From: Trichostrongylus colubriformis
Lineage: Eukaryota; Nematoda; Chromadorea; Rhabditida; Trichostrongylidae
Assembly (NCBI GenBank): GCA_963978905.1
Contig: OZ022257.1
Span: 22,155,774 to 22,219,773, forward strand
Length of the DNA: 64,000 bases
Reading direction: 5' to 3'
Part shown: one piece after another, positions 12,835 to 24,117 of the stretch
Numbering within the stretch: position 1 is the stretch's first letter
How the letters are laid out: each line of letters begins with the position of its first letter
Position numbers and translations under genes: made by a program
The notes under the pieces: generated by a model
Seen by the model: only the letters and a program-made list of their open reading frames with translations
Database searches by the model: none
What the model was told of the DNA's origin: nothing

Positions 12835-13149
12835 ATGGATGTCGTTATACTTACGCACACGTCTTTATTCGATAAATGCAGGTCTTAGGTTTCGAAATAC
12901 AAGAGCCACCAGATACATGAGGCTCACCCAAGTAGCTGGGCTCCACCTAGATATTGAAGTATTACATGCAATGCACGCGCTATTTTATGATATTAATGGG
13001 ATACTTACTTACAGATAAGGACAAGAGATGAGCAGTTGGAAGACACTGAAGGGAGCCACAGACTGAGTGGGCAAAAACTTTACGAGGAGGGAGGTGATGA
13101 TGAAGATTGCCAAAGGGGCGAAGCCGAAAAATAAACTGCTTTCGTATAT
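12835..13149. other. No gene seen
   Basis: Short unannotated stretch between the small gene and the repeat-rich region; no coding or structural signal noticed. Confidence 0.4.
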
Positions 13150-13363
13150 ATCAGTTGGCTGGCGCACACTACTGTGCGCGAAACACCGTGTGCGTCAGTA
13201 GGTCGACCGTAATTGCTCTTTTCCTTGAGGAAAGAGTATTTCAGTGCACGCTCCGCCCACCGTGGGAGCAGCTTAACTTGGTCCATGCGTGGTCTTTACT
13301 TCCTGGCCCATGTCCTACCCATACCACACTTGTGCACAACTCCACAGGTCGTTTTCCATGTGA
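13150..13363 (+). repeat. Repeat family D, short copy
   Basis: Contains TGGCGCACACTACTGTGCGC followed about 80 bp later by TTTCAGTGCACGCTCC and TTAACTTGGTCCATG. The same blocks occur at 42617-42682 and 43545-43668, but there about 860 bp apart. So this copy is an internally shortened version or the other copy carries extra DNA. The MITE at 13364 is inserted at its end. Confidence 0.6.
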
Positions 13364-13673
13364 GGCCGCTTCCATACTTTGCGCACCGACGTCGTCACGC
13401 GCGTGACGGCGTCCATAGAAAATGCGGTCCCAATCACACTACAGTATGGTGTTGTGGCCGATTCGAATCTTGGCGCTGTGCCAATAAGGCGATCGTGGCC
13501 GCTTCGTGTATTGATCGTGGCCGCTTCGTGTATTGGCACAGCGCCAAGATTCGAATCGGCCACAACACCATACTGTAGTGTGATTGGGACTGCATTATCT
13601 ATGGACGCCGTCACGCGCGTGACGCCGGCACGCGCGTGACGGCGTCGGTGCGCAAAGTATGGAAGCGGCCTGA
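13361..13673. mobile_element. MITE family 2, copy A: near-perfect 307-bp palindrome, 3-bp target duplication
   Basis: Element 13364-13670 begins GGCCGCTTCCATACTTTGCG and ends with its exact inverse, flanked by TGA on both sides. The arms are near-perfect almost to the centre, where GATCGTGGCCGCTTCGTGTATT occurs twice. Internal blocks such as CGTCACGCGCGTG vary in copy number between arms. A 91-bp relative with the same ends sits at 51035-51125. Three-base duplications fit PIF/Harbinger-type mobilisation, but no transposase of that type is in the window. Open frames across it are palindrome artefacts. Confidence 0.85.
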
Positions 13674-14963
13674 TGTCCAAGCTCCCTCCCTCCCTCCTCC
13701 CCCCCAACCCAAAATGCTTTGCATACTGTGCCCAGGACCCTTTCTCGACCTTCAGAAACTCATCATTGACCTAATTCATCTTCTCCCCACGATTGGGGCA
13801 CATTCTAAGCCAATCAACAATTTTCGGGCTTTTATAGATAGTAGGGATGTAGGTGCGTTATATGGTGCGCAAGCGAATGCGAAAGAAGTTGGCCTCGGTA
13901 GCCCGTTGACTGCTCTCAGGAGAAATTACTGTGATGTACGTGGGCGGTCTTTTTGCGTGGCGGTGATCGTTCCTGCTGAGCTTCTTAACGAGGCTTTATG
14001 TCCTGTCGAGGCGCTGTTCTGTGGACTCTAGTCGATGCTTATGAGCGATAAGTCTTTTCAATTCCTTATTCATTTCCGCAAGGCACCGAGAGGGGCAAGG
14101 AGGGAAAGCAGATTCAAAACATTGTATTCCTATAAACGACCACTCAAACTCAGAAAGTAGATGAAAAACGATGTGCAGCGAAAATCGCCTCCAGAAATGC
14201 CCCCTGAGGCGCTATTGTGATTCTAGACGCTATTGTGCGCGTCACGTCGACCTGCACACTTCAGGTAGGCCGACGTCACTGTCATTAGATGTCTCGTAGG
14301 GCGATCTTTCTTCCATACACGATGATGATAAACAAGTACAGGAACACACTGCAACAAACAAGCGAATCAATGAAAGGGAGAACAAGCTAAAGAGTGAGAA
14401 AGAAGGATGTTTATAGGTGGTCGTGTGTGCAAACAACGAACTGCAAACCACCGTAAGCCCATACCGTATGTCGAAACTGCCCCTTCTTGGTGCCTTTATT
14501 CAACGTTTCTTCTACACGTTGCTTGAGGCGTCGAACTCCCTTGTAGGAATTATCTAGGGATGTGCTTACCTCCTGATTTTTACTCGAACATCATGAGATT
14601 TACGGAGTTCGGTACTCCCCCACACCGTCTCACCGCAACCCCTTCAAACTACAAGACTATTAAGCTGCTCGACTATTCCATTTCGAGCTTCGTAAAACGC
14701 AATCTGTACTGCTCCTTACAATTCAATCGTCGTTTCTAAGACACTTTTATGAGAGCATGGGATGATTTGTGCGGCGATCATCTGCGACCATAAATACTTT
14801 TTCACGCTCAATTCGTCATTGTGCCTAAGCCAAAGACGATCCTGTCGCCTTGAATGGAATCGTTGGAACTGTTTGTTGATAAAATAGACCACTAAAACTC
14901 GTGTAGTTATCTCTGTTCTTCCTAATATGATGAAGCTTTGTCAGGCTGTGAATACATGTATAC
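13674..14963. other. No supported gene
   Basis: Open frame 13636-14031 (+) begins inside the MITE and has no recognisable similarity; other frames are low-complexity. Nothing else stands out. Confidence 0.4.
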
Positions 14964-15103
14964 TCCATTTCGGAGCGTTTGATAGGGCGTGGCCTACGGA
15001 CATGGATGAGTGGCGAGGGTGAGAGTGCGTGGCAAGAGTGAGAGTGTTTGATACACCCTTTTCCACTCCGTAGGCCACCCCCCATCAGACGCTCCGAAAT
15101 GGA
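14964..15103. repeat. Inverted repeat, 37-bp arms (MITE-like)
   Basis: TCCATTTCGGAGCGTTTGAT at 14964 is matched by its inverse ending at 15103, with arms of about 37 bp and a few mismatches. The 66-bp centre holds GAGAGTG repeats. Probably a tiny non-autonomous element. Confidence 0.6.
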
Positions 15104-15409
15104 TTGCATATGCGACGAAGATCAACCAGTCAAAGTGTTGGAATGCTAGAGGTTCCATTTGAATTCTCGTCGTGATTTTTGAAAATCGCTATCGTTTATT
15201 TTGCGAAGCACCTGCTGTCCCCACAGTGTTGTCGTCTGAGCTGACCTACTTTTCCTTCGACAGGTGTTCTGAATTGATGCTACCTTCGCGTAGTCAAATA
15301 GTATAATTGGAACAGCCGTCATTGTTTGCCGTTTCTCCGAAATAGCTCACATCCTGCACCAGTTTATGAATGTGATAGTTATACCTATATTTTATACGAG
15401 CGTACTACA

Positions 15410-15680
15410 GCCCGGGCGGAGGTGGTGCAGTGGCGTAGACGCACACTCCCCTTTCATGCTGCGGGTATCAGTTCCCACATCAATGCCCGCTCATACCATC
15501 TAAGCCTTTCATCCCTCCGGGGTAGGCAAACTGATACCATACTCGTCTGGAAGACAGTGATTGTAGATCGGATGAGCTTCGCTAGTCATTGAATAGGACA
15601 AATCGCATTTACCTGCTACCTCGATTCTCACTGGAACTGGAATGTGCGGCCCATTCCAACAGGGTATCGAATAACGCCAC
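15410..15680 (+). mobile_element. tRNA-derived SINE
   Basis: The head has an A-box-like TGGTGCAGTGGCG and a B-box-like GGTATCAGTTCC at the spacing of an RNA polymerase III promoter, bounded by GGCGG and CCGC stems. It is followed by AGCCTTTCATCCCTCCGGGG, which I associate with an abundant strongylid SINE tail. End position is approximate. Confidence 0.6.
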
Positions 15681-16146
15681 AAATTTTATTCTTTACCTTG
15701 TTGCGACAGCCCATTTGGTTTCCTTGTCGGTAGCTTGCGAGTGAGAATAGTATGTGTAGATGTGCGGATACGATAGCGCGTGACCAGAAAATTTCGGGCA
15801 CAATCTCTACTGGTCTAGGTGGTTCGGCTGCTATAATGACTTAGTGGTCTTATAATATTTTGATCTGACTTCGGATTGTGCACCAACGAGGATGCTTATA
15901 AAATGGGAGCTGTGACAGTTCTCAAGCGATTGCTGCTTGCAAATGTGCTGATGGCAGTACCTTAGCAAATAATTATTGTAAAACACGTAATCAGGATGTC
16001 TCATCCGAAAAATGCAGGTGCTTCTGCTGTCTCTTGGAAAATCGACGTTTGCCAATGCCTAAGCATTCAAAATGAACATCCTCGTAGTTATTGATTGCTT
16101 AAAGGAATCGTCCACGGAAAAAGTGAGTTTCTATGTTGTCCATATA

Positions 16147-17699
16147 CACTGCGGTGCATAATGATAAAGCCACTCATAAATTGTTCATAAACTTTCATAG
16201 TAAGATGTTTCTGGGAAACCTCTCAGGTATAGATTGTAGCAAATTTGATCGCGCATCTACACATCAATACCAAACTTGAGCTTGAAATAACAGAACAAAT
16301 TTATCTTCATTTTTTCAAAAAATGCAGCTTTTCCGATGGTGCAAAATGATAAAGCCAGATAGGAATTTTAACAACTCGTAAACAACAGAGGGACAATACG
16401 CTACTCTAATAATCCGTTGGCCTTCCTTCTCTCCGAATAACCTGAAAAACCCGATTGTCTGGACTCATGTAAAGATTATTAATAAGATCTTGGTCCACTT
16501 GGTGCCACGCGTGGATTATAGCCTTTTTGAGCTCCTTAACTCCTTGGATTTCCCTGTTATCTGCATAAATCCGTCGCACCATGAAGCGCCATACATTTTC
16601 CATCGGATTAAGGCCTGGGCTATTTGCCGATCAGGGCAGGAGCCTTATTCAATGACGGCTGAACCATGCAATTGTGCTCTGGCTGTGCCCTTATCTTGCA
16701 TGAAAACAAGATTTCAGCTTCGATTTTCACGCCAGAACGGGAGAAGTGCACGGCGCATGACCACTTGGTAACCGGGGGAACTCATCTTTTTAGGAACAAA
16801 ACATAACTTCAGACGTTTCTTCGATGAAATGGCGGCCCACACCACAACGCCCCCTCCTTTGAAATTCCTTCTCAAAAATCGTAGCTTGTCCTTTCTTAGA
16901 TCATGCCATTAATATCGGAGTGTCTCCTTCAGCCTTACAAAACAATCTGGAGAGGAAAAACATCATATGAAAGCAAGAAGGATTCTACGACCTAATACCC
17001 TACCTTACTCCAGACCCTCGGCTGCATGTTTTGACGAACTGCACTCGATTTTTGCGGTGTTCTCGTGTCATGAATGGTGCTTTCCTCATTTTCTGTCGCG
17101 AGATAAACTTGCACTTTTTTTCAGAACCCGCAAAACAGTTGTTTTAGAGACGTTTAGCTCCAAAGAAGACCTGGTATCGGAGCTTGACTTGGTGAAATTC
17201 GATTTTTTTTCTGAGAATGCGGCGCTTATGCTTCTCGGAAAGTGAAGGAGATCGCCCAGAACTCTTCTTAGTTCAGGATCCTTGAGAAAGTTGTCGACAA
17301 CTGTGTGGCTGCGGTTTAATTCTTGCGCAATTGACGATTTGACTATCCCTCCGCTTTTTTTTGCGACAATTTGGCTTTTTTCGAAATCAGATAGGGGTTT
17401 TCCTTTCCCCATTACCTGAAAAAGAAAAACATTACCGCAGCAAAACGTTTCAGCAAATACAGATGAGAAGCGACGGAATAACTTAGGGTGGCTTTATCAT
17501 TTTGCACCATCGGAAAAGCTGCATTTTTTTGAAAAAATGAAGATAAATCTGTTCTGTTATTTCAAGCTCAAGTTTGGTGTTATGTGTAGATGCGCGATTA
17601 AATTTGCTACAATCTATACCTGAGAAATTTCCCAGAAACATCTTACTATGAAAGTTTATGAACAATTTATGAGTGGCTTTATCATTATGCACCGCAGTG
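16147..17699 (-). mobile_element. Tc1/Tc3-type transposon with 210-bp terminal inverted repeats
   Basis: The element starts CACTGCGGTGCATAATGATA and ends with the inverse, flanked by TA at 16145-16146 and 17700-17701. Terminal repeats (16147-16356 and 17490-17699) are about 210 bp and close to identical. Their inner edges repeat a GATAAAGCC-type motif, giving two outward copies per end as in Tc3. Total length is 1553 bp, with the transposase on the minus strand. Confidence 0.9.
16406..17412 (-). pseudogene. Tc1/Tc3-type transposase, frameshifted
   Basis: The N-terminal part (ATG at 17410-17412, 108 residues to a stop at 17086) begins MGKGKPLSDFEKSQIVAKKS and carries two helix-turn-helix-like DNA-binding segments as in Tc3. 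Further down the minus strand follow GVVVWAAISSKK, a QDKGTA remnant of the second Asp motif, and finally MENVWRFMVRRIYADNREI (16406-16603), whose Glu in MENVW is the third catalytic position of Tc1-type DD34E enzymes. Several stops and frameshifts separate the blocks, so it is inactive. The intact ends could still be mobilised in trans. Confidence 0.8.
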
Positions 17700-17701
17700 T
17701 A

Positions 17702-18819
17702 TTTATGTTGTGTTTGCCTAATGTGGGCCGCATGCAAAGTTTCACGCGAAAAACCGGCTAAGATACGGCATCACAAATTCTCGGCAGGATGGGTTGGGCT
17801 TCCAAGTAAAAGAGCCGTTCCTTCGTCTGTCGCGGTTACGAACGGAAAGTGAGATTATTTACATGACTTTCTGTTCTTACAATGCGTCTCTGACCGCGGC
17901 GGACGAAAGGATGGGCATTTGCTCGGATGCCCCGCCCTCCCGGCCGAGACTTTGTGGTTATCTTTGCCGAATTCTCACTTTTTCTTGTGAAACTTCGCAT
18001 GTCACCCTTACTAGGCTGGTAGAACAAAGATATAAAAATTAGAAAGAAACTCTTTTTTTCTGTGAACGATTCTTTTAATCATTCCCTTGTACACACTGTG
18101 CTTGGCGCCTCACTACTCGTCGCGCTACTTGACCGACTCGTTAGATAGGAGTGTTGAGTAAGGTGGAATCTGGCGTCTTTCAAGTGAGAAACCGCGCTGG
18201 GTCTAACGACAAAATCGTAGTGTTGACTAGATACATGACAGGAAGAGAACATCGTCATCGAAAGGAAAATTCCTTTTGCTAAGCTGTGAGGCAGAAATAA
18301 ATTTCTTGCGTTCATCACAGACAACGTCGAGGACTAAATCGAGTATATTGCGGCTAGATGTCGGGTATGCTATTCAAGCATCGGCCGGCGATACAATGAT
18401 ATTATAGAACAATGATCGCTCCTGCAATATTGAAAAGAAGAACCGGTAGTTCTCAAGTGCGCTGCGCTGATGTTCGAAGATCAGGCATGCCGCTGCAATA
18501 TTGCTGTATCGAAGACCACGTGATCGGAACACGCTTTGAATTTGATGACTTTACCTTCGCAGCGACCCTGATTGCCTCCGGAGCGTCTAACAAATATTGG
18601 TTGTTCATAGAGGAGATGTTTTCCGACATGCAATAAGTAGTAGTGGAAATCAACCCTCATAAATAAGCACTCTTACTCATTTTACTCGTGCTGATTCGTA
18701 TGTGCTTATTCAAGACCATATACAAAGTCAGTGCAAAAAAACGGAAGTTTGCACTAGTGTAGTTTTTTCAAACAGGAGAGAACTTCAAAAATATTAAAAC
18801 CTACTACACTGAACTGACA
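17702..18819. other. No gene seen
   Basis: Open frames at 17794-18042, 18079-18324 and 18412-18653 overlap each other on opposite strands and resemble nothing I know. No repeats were seen apart from a few short ones. Confidence 0.4.
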
Positions 18820-20620
18820 AGGGAAGGACGTCGGAGTGGCCATTTGGAATGGGATACATACAGTGGTCTGCATAATTATACAGCCACCTGTAAATTGTCC
18901 AGAAACTCTGTTCGCAGAGTGATTCAGAAAAAGTCTCTAAGTGAAAGATGTAGCCAGTGTGGACGCGCATTCGCGCATCCATGCCAAATTTCAATCAAGA
19001 AAGAAAGGAGATTCTTTTCTTCATTTGTTTTGAAAATGGCGCTTATACTATTCTGCAAAAGTATACAGCTACTGAACAGATTGACGCATTCGTCAACCGA
19101 GAAGCAAAGAAAAAGAGAGAAATGCTGATTTTGCGATCATTTGGTCCTCCATTGCTTCAAATAGCCACAAATTTTGATGATATAGGTCGATATAAAGATT
19201 TTCAGAATGTTTTTAGACCACATGCTGTCACGCTTCGTGACAACGTCTTTAAACTCCCTGACACCTTCCAATCGGTCTCAATTCTTTTCCTTATAAAACC
19301 CAAGATAATCTTCTATCAGGTAAAGATCGGAGCTGTTCGTTATCCGGGTCAGAAGGTCCATTCGGTGACGGTTTCACCATGATCGAGTGTTCCAGTTGAC
19401 ATGGGATGGTCCATTAACTTACATGAAAACAAGATTTTGGTGAAGATTTCGAGATGCATGACAGGAGAAGAGTACGGCGCACAGAGGCTCGGTAATCAGA
19501 TGGTTCATCCTTACGAGGACGAAACGAAAATTCGAATGATTATTTGATCCCACACCCTGACACCTCCTTTTTTGAAGTTCTTCTTGAAAACTTAAGTTTG
19601 TCCCTCGTGCGATAGCGCCGGTAGCCGTCGGGGACGTCATAGGCGAAACCTTTTTTCGTCAGACAGAACAATCTGGAGAAAAGCCAAAGGGGAAAGGTGT
19701 ACAAACTGAGGGAATTTTCGGACAATTTGTCATGATGTGGAATCAAATAATCATTCTAATTTTTGTTTCGTTTTCGGAAGGATGAATTCGACTACCGAGC
19801 CTTTGTGCCCCGTACCCTTCTCCTGTCATGCGCTCGAAATCTTCACCAAAATCTTGTTTCTTGTAAGTTAATGGACCATCCCATGTCAACTGGAACACTC
19901 CATCATGGTGAAGTCGTCACCGAATGGACATTCTGACCCGGATAACGAACGATTCCGAACCTTACTCAATGGAATATTATCTGACTTTCATGGGGAAAAG
20001 AATTCAGACCGACTGCAAAGAGTCAGGAGTTTAAAAACATCGCATCGAAGCGAGGCAGCATGTGGTCTGAAAACATTCTGAAAATTTTTATATAAACTTA
20101 TATCATCAAAATTTGTGGTTAATCGAAGCAATGAGGACCAAATGATCGCAAAATCAGCGCTTTTCTCTTTTCTCTTTTTCGTTGTTTCTCGGTTGACGAA
20201 TGCGTCAATCTGTTCAGTGGCTGTATAATTTTGCAGAATGGTATAAGCGCCATTTTCAAAACAAATTAAGAAAAGAATGTTCTATGTTTCTTGGCTGAAA
20301 TTTGGTATGGGTGCGCGAATGCGCGCCCACACTGGCTACATCCTTCACTTAGAGACTTTTTTCGAATGACCCTGCGAACAGAGTTCTTGGACAATTCATA
20401 GGTGGCTGTATAATTATGCAGAGCACTGTATGTTCCAACGTATTCTCGGACGCTGACGAATCTGCATTCCAAATTTGCAGAACGATTCTCTGAGCAGAGT
20501 TATGGAGGTTTTTCTGGAAAGCAGTTTTATTATACGGTAGATTTGGAAGCCCATAGCACGCGAGCCACACGATCTCGAGCAAAATCGGTGCAATTTCGTG
20601 TTCAGAGGATCAAACTAGCC
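18820..20620. repeat. Repeat family R2, copy interrupted by a nested Tc1-type element
   Basis: Left part ends GTGGCCATTTGGAATGGGAT; the right part resumes with ACGTATTCTCGGACGCTGAC and continues to CACGCGAGCCAC and GTTCAGAGGATCAAACTAG. In the other copies (21420-21560, 45262-45488, 45592-45815) these halves are contiguous, so the 1568-bp element at 18861-20428 inserted into a TA of this copy. Confidence 0.65.
18861..20428. mobile_element. Palindromic Tc1-type element (two inverted half-copies)
   Basis: Starts CAGTGGTCTGCATAATTATA, ends with its inverse, and is flanked by TA on both sides. The two halves mirror each other for roughly 680 bp around a ~200-bp centre, with about 10-15% divergence by eye. 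Each half carries outward-pointing transposase debris. On the minus strand of the left half DVPDGYRRYRTRDKLKFSRR corresponds to the Tc1 DGPDGxxxYWRD region. On the plus strand of the right half the same later segments recur. No frame is intact. The structure suggests head-to-head duplication of an element end before or after insertion. Confidence 0.75.
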
Positions 20621-21419
20621 CACGAAACATGTTTTTAGTAAATGCGAGAGTTTGACCAACTTTCGGAAAAACTCTTGCCTACTGGGTGGCAATCCATCAA
20701 CAAAGCAGAAGTCGTTGATCTTCGCTGAGCAAATGCTGTCATTTGGCGCTTGTTACGTACATTTTTTGTCATAGACTTCTGTAATAGGTATATCTGGGTC
20801 GTCTTTGTCATGGTTGATGGTTCTTTATGTAAAGTTTCAAAAAAATATGGTCTGCAACATGTCCACCGTAAAATTTCCGAAGTTGAGCCAAAAACTCAAT
20901 TTGGCTAAGTATTTGCTCAGAGGGATTGACCGACCTCCAGAGTGCGAATATCATATTCGTTTTGCGAATTAAGGTCAAATTTGTGCGCTATGAGAGTCTG
21001 CTCAATCAAAGAAAGTTAGATGGCGGAGTATTCTGCGATATTAAAGATAGGAATAGTGAGGTACACAGACAAGGAATATAGCATTCACTGTACATGACAA
21101 CACTTTGGGTATGTTTCCCAGACATATAAGAATATGATAGGATTATAAAAAGGAAAATACCAATGCATTCAAAGTTGTGATCGGACACTATATTTGCGGA
21201 AAGTGGTTACCTTTTGAACATCTCTGATCCAGGAAGATCATCAAAATAACGTGTTATCAAAGCAGAAGTGTTTTCTGTAGTCAATAGTAAAAGTTCAACA
21301 AGTTGCAGAACCAAAACTTGATCAAGGATTCGAATCAGAATCTCCAGCCTATGGGGCGGGACACTTACCTCATCACAAGCCGGCTGCAGGCTGTGCAATC
21401 GTTTGTGGTGTATTTGAGC
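20621..21419. other. No supported gene
   Basis: Unannotated; frames at 21006-21188 and 21207-21512 (-) are not recognisable, and the latter overlaps an R2 repeat copy. Confidence 0.35.
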
Positions 21420-21560
21420 CGACTTTCTCCGAAAAACGGCCTTGTAGCTCTGATCAGGGAATCGTTCTGCAGATTTGGGGTTCAGATTCGAGATCAGCGT
21501 CCGAAAATACATCAGACCATGTGTACCCCATTTCGAATGGCCACTTCGACCTGGAGTACT
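21420..21560 (-). repeat. Repeat family R2, fragment
   Basis: Contains the inverse of the R2 block: TTCGAGATCAGCGTCCGAAAA, then CCATTTCGAATGGCCACTTC. The order matches the palindromic copy at 45.6-45.8 kb. Confidence 0.6.
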
Positions 21561-22471
21561 ACGGGATGGCTAAAAACACAAGGACACTGCCTATGTGTTT
21601 TCTGCTGTCCTGCACCAAAACTAAATAGCTAGTCTATGTACGGCATTCAGTTTTGAGGAGTTAACGTGAACTCCACAAAATACATTTTACGAATGGACTA
21701 ATATTTTGGTGAACATCGCGACCATTTCCTCTAGTTTCCGGCGTGTATACTGCCTTTTCCAATGACTGATTTCGCTTTCGTGGTATGATACAATGAACAT
21801 CAGCAGTGACTAGCACACGTATATCGCAGACCGCAATAAAACCAGGTGAAGCAAATGTCGCACACTTACACAAATAGAAGACAAGAATGAATTGAAAAAC
21901 TCCAGAAAAAGGATTCTTCCTCATTTCCGAACATCCCTTCGTGTTTAGGACATGGCAACACGTCAATGGAAAACTCGTCTGAACTACACGCTTTTCACGG
22001 GAAGGCTCCACGTCGGGAATCAACGGTGGGGAAGGGTCCCATTTCTCAGATCTTTGACCATCCATCCGTTTTTTTAGAGTCCTGTTACTGGGCATCTCGA
22101 CTTTCTATTTACTACTTCTTTTACTTTTCTGCCGAACTTTCCCAAACACTGCCTTTAAGCTGTGGCAAAGGAAGGCGTCGACAGCTAAACCATCTATACG
22201 TTCAAAAAGAGGCAGACTAAGCAGTTAGGAGCTACTGAATTATCAACCAGCAGTAAGACTTGAATACATAAATGGATGCTATCGCGATGAGCGGGACATC
22301 TTATAAGAAGTCGCTTATCTACCTTTGCCTAAGCCTCAGTTGAAGAAAGAAGGGGTTCCTCTCTCCCTTTAGACTTAAGTAAAATTAATGTACATAGTGT
22401 GATGCCCCCCCCATTGCGACAGCAACTATAAATGCTTACTACAAGGATGCTGAGTTATGGGCAAAAGCTTC

Positions 22472-22544
22472 GGTGGCGGACGGGACTCGAACCCGCACTT
22501 CATCCTTTCCGGGGATATGTGCTAATCCATTACACTACCGACAC
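22472..22544 (-). tRNA. tRNA-like sequence, copy 1 (probable pseudo-tRNA)
   Basis: The minus strand folds as a 73-nt cloverleaf: acceptor GTGTCGG with CCGCCAC (one mismatch), a 3-bp D stem with loop TAATGGATTAG, anticodon stem TATCC/GGATG, 4-nt variable loop, and T arm GCGGG-TTCGAGT-CCCGT. The anticodon loop is CCGGAAA, so position 33 is C instead of the invariant U, and the formal anticodon GGA would demand a serine tRNA with a long variable arm. It therefore looks like a pseudo-tRNA or SINE head, not a decoding tRNA. Internal promoter boxes look intact. Confidence 0.5.
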
Positions 22545-22768
22545 CACCTTCACCCTAACTCAGCTTTCTGAATGGTATATTTACCATAGCTTATCAGCAC
22601 TCACACGTATAACGTGTTGAGCCGGTCGGCCAATATCGGCATCGAACCGTGAAGCTGAAAGCTTTAGTAATGATTTTGATATTTTTAATTTTTGATAACT
22701 GCTGTTTATCGCCGCAGCTCGCGATGCGAAAGTTACTACAAGGATGCTGAGTTATGGGCAAAAGCTTC

Positions 22769-22841
22769 GGTGGCGGACGGGACTCGAACCCGCACTTCAT
22801 CCTTTCCGGGGATATGTGCTAATCCATTACACTACCGACAC
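22769..22841 (-). tRNA. tRNA-like sequence, copy 2 (probable pseudo-tRNA)
   Basis: Identical in sequence to the tRNA-like fold 297 bp upstream; same C33 anomaly and missing variable arm. Confidence 0.5.
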
Positions 22842-23848
22842 CACCTTCACCCTAACTCAGCTTTCTGAATGGTATATTTACCATAGCTTATCAGCACTCA
22901 CACGTATAACGTGTTGAGCCGGTCGGCCAATATCGGCATCGAACCGTGAAGCTGAAAGCTTTAGTAATGATTTTGATATTTTTAATTTTTGATATATAAA
23001 TGCTTAGCAAGTGAGCATTTACTACTTCGATATCAGTAAGAATCTCTTAGATTGCAAAGTTGCGAGAAATCCCGAAAATGGTGGCTGGTTGCAAAGGCCA
23101 GCTGAGCTAGCGCTCAGTACTGCGCTTATCACAGCGTGGTTTCTGCGATATGTACTCCTCTGATATCGTGGTTGCGAGATCGGCTATTTTCAAATTACAA
23201 TATTCGCGATTCGTGCAGTACTGTGCATAGCTCAGCTGGTATTAAACAAGGAATAAGTCCTAGTCGCAGTAGGGAACCCACTCCACGCTAGCCTACTCGT
23301 TCCACAAGTAAACTTTTGGAAAAAAAGGGATGGCTGGTAATGAACGAAAAATTCGTTGAACGGATCGGCGCTCGGATGGCATTTCCTGTTGCGGAACTGT
23401 TAGCGAAGTGAGAGCAAACATACTGCAACGGAATAAGTGCAGTTTTGTTTCGTCTGCTCGATTCGGGAGTGGACAGCTCAAGTGCGTTTCATTCTCCCAA
23501 GGCGTTCAGTAGCATTGCAGCCAAGTATATAATATGGGTATAATTTTAATGCAGGGATATTTGGTAGGTATGTGAGGCATACTATAGCTGCCTACAAAGT
23601 CTTCATGGTTAAACATTGAAAATTTGCCAAATTTTCCGCCTTGTTTTGATTTATGAAAACTCCTGTTGTTGCTCATCAAGCTGCGCGCATGCAAATCTCC
23701 AGGAAAACAACGATCACCTAGCCTGTTTTTCTGCAAGCACGACGACTAGTTCATACTCACATCATTTATCATGTTAAATGGAATGCTTCAAAACAATTTT
23801 TATTGCAAAAAATTTTCCGCCTGCAGTGTCGCGAAGGACATCCGCATT

Positions 23849-23911
23849 CTACTCCGATTCCGCCTCAGCTCCTTTCTTTCCGGTCTTCTTTTTCGTGACC
23901 ATATTTTTCAT
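23849..23911 (-). CDS. Possible terminal exon of an unrecognised minus-strand gene
   Basis: A 63-nt exon-like segment follows a good acceptor (TTTTTTTCAG-like on the minus strand), encodes a basic tail with KKKTGKKGAEAESE, ends in TAG, and has AATAAA 46 bases downstream (23798-23803 on the plus strand reads TTTATT). A candidate preceding exon near 23955-23995 can be joined in phase through a GTAGAG donor. No family recognised; it may be a relic. Confidence 0.25.
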   Translation of the reverse strand: MKNMVTKKKTGKKGAEAESE

Positions 23912-24117
23912 CTGAAAAAAATAGTTGCAAAGGAACTTTCTTAGTTTCCTGCTGAATACTCTACAGTTCTGTCACATCTTCGACTTTCAAGCATAGACTG
24001 GGCTACGGAAAATTGAGGGTCTGAGCTATGGAAAAATGAGCAAACCTTAGAGGCTCCATTTTTGATTCCTCCAATTGCTTTTTTACCAACTTTCTGTACA
24101 CTTTTAAAGGCATCATT

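Larger units (their letters stand above)
22437..22994 (-). mobile_element. Tandem tRNA-like (SINE-type) insertion with 10-bp target duplication
   Basis: 558 bp lie between two copies of TATAAATGCT (22427-22436 and 22995-23004). The paralogous repeat at 35.8 kb has a single TATAAATGCT and no insert. The insert is two copies of a ~262-bp sequence, offset by 297 bp and joined by a 35-bp linker ending GCTCGCGATGCGAAAG. Each copy carries a minus-strand tRNA-like fold, and upstream of it in the same orientation a second B-box-like CGGTTCGATGCC. Both copies are almost identical, so the duplication is young. Confidence 0.8.
21897..23384 (+). repeat. Long repeat, arm A (interrupted by the tRNA-like insertion)
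   Basis: Matches 35458-36383 in inverted orientation over about 920 bp with few differences (from CTCCAGAAAAAGGATTCTTC to GCGCTCGGATGGCATTT), except for the extra 568 bp (insert plus one target duplication) at 22437-23004. No coding function recognised; it includes a C-rich run and a hydrophobic frame that is probably fortuitous. Confidence 0.85.

Noticed and set aside
13315..13707. 130-codon open frame on the minus strand and its plus-strand counterparts
   Set aside because: They exist because the DNA is a palindromic MITE; both strands read the same peptide.
22472..22841. Two functional tRNA genes
   Set aside because: C at position 33, anticodon incompatible with the short variable loop, and location inside a mobile repeat.
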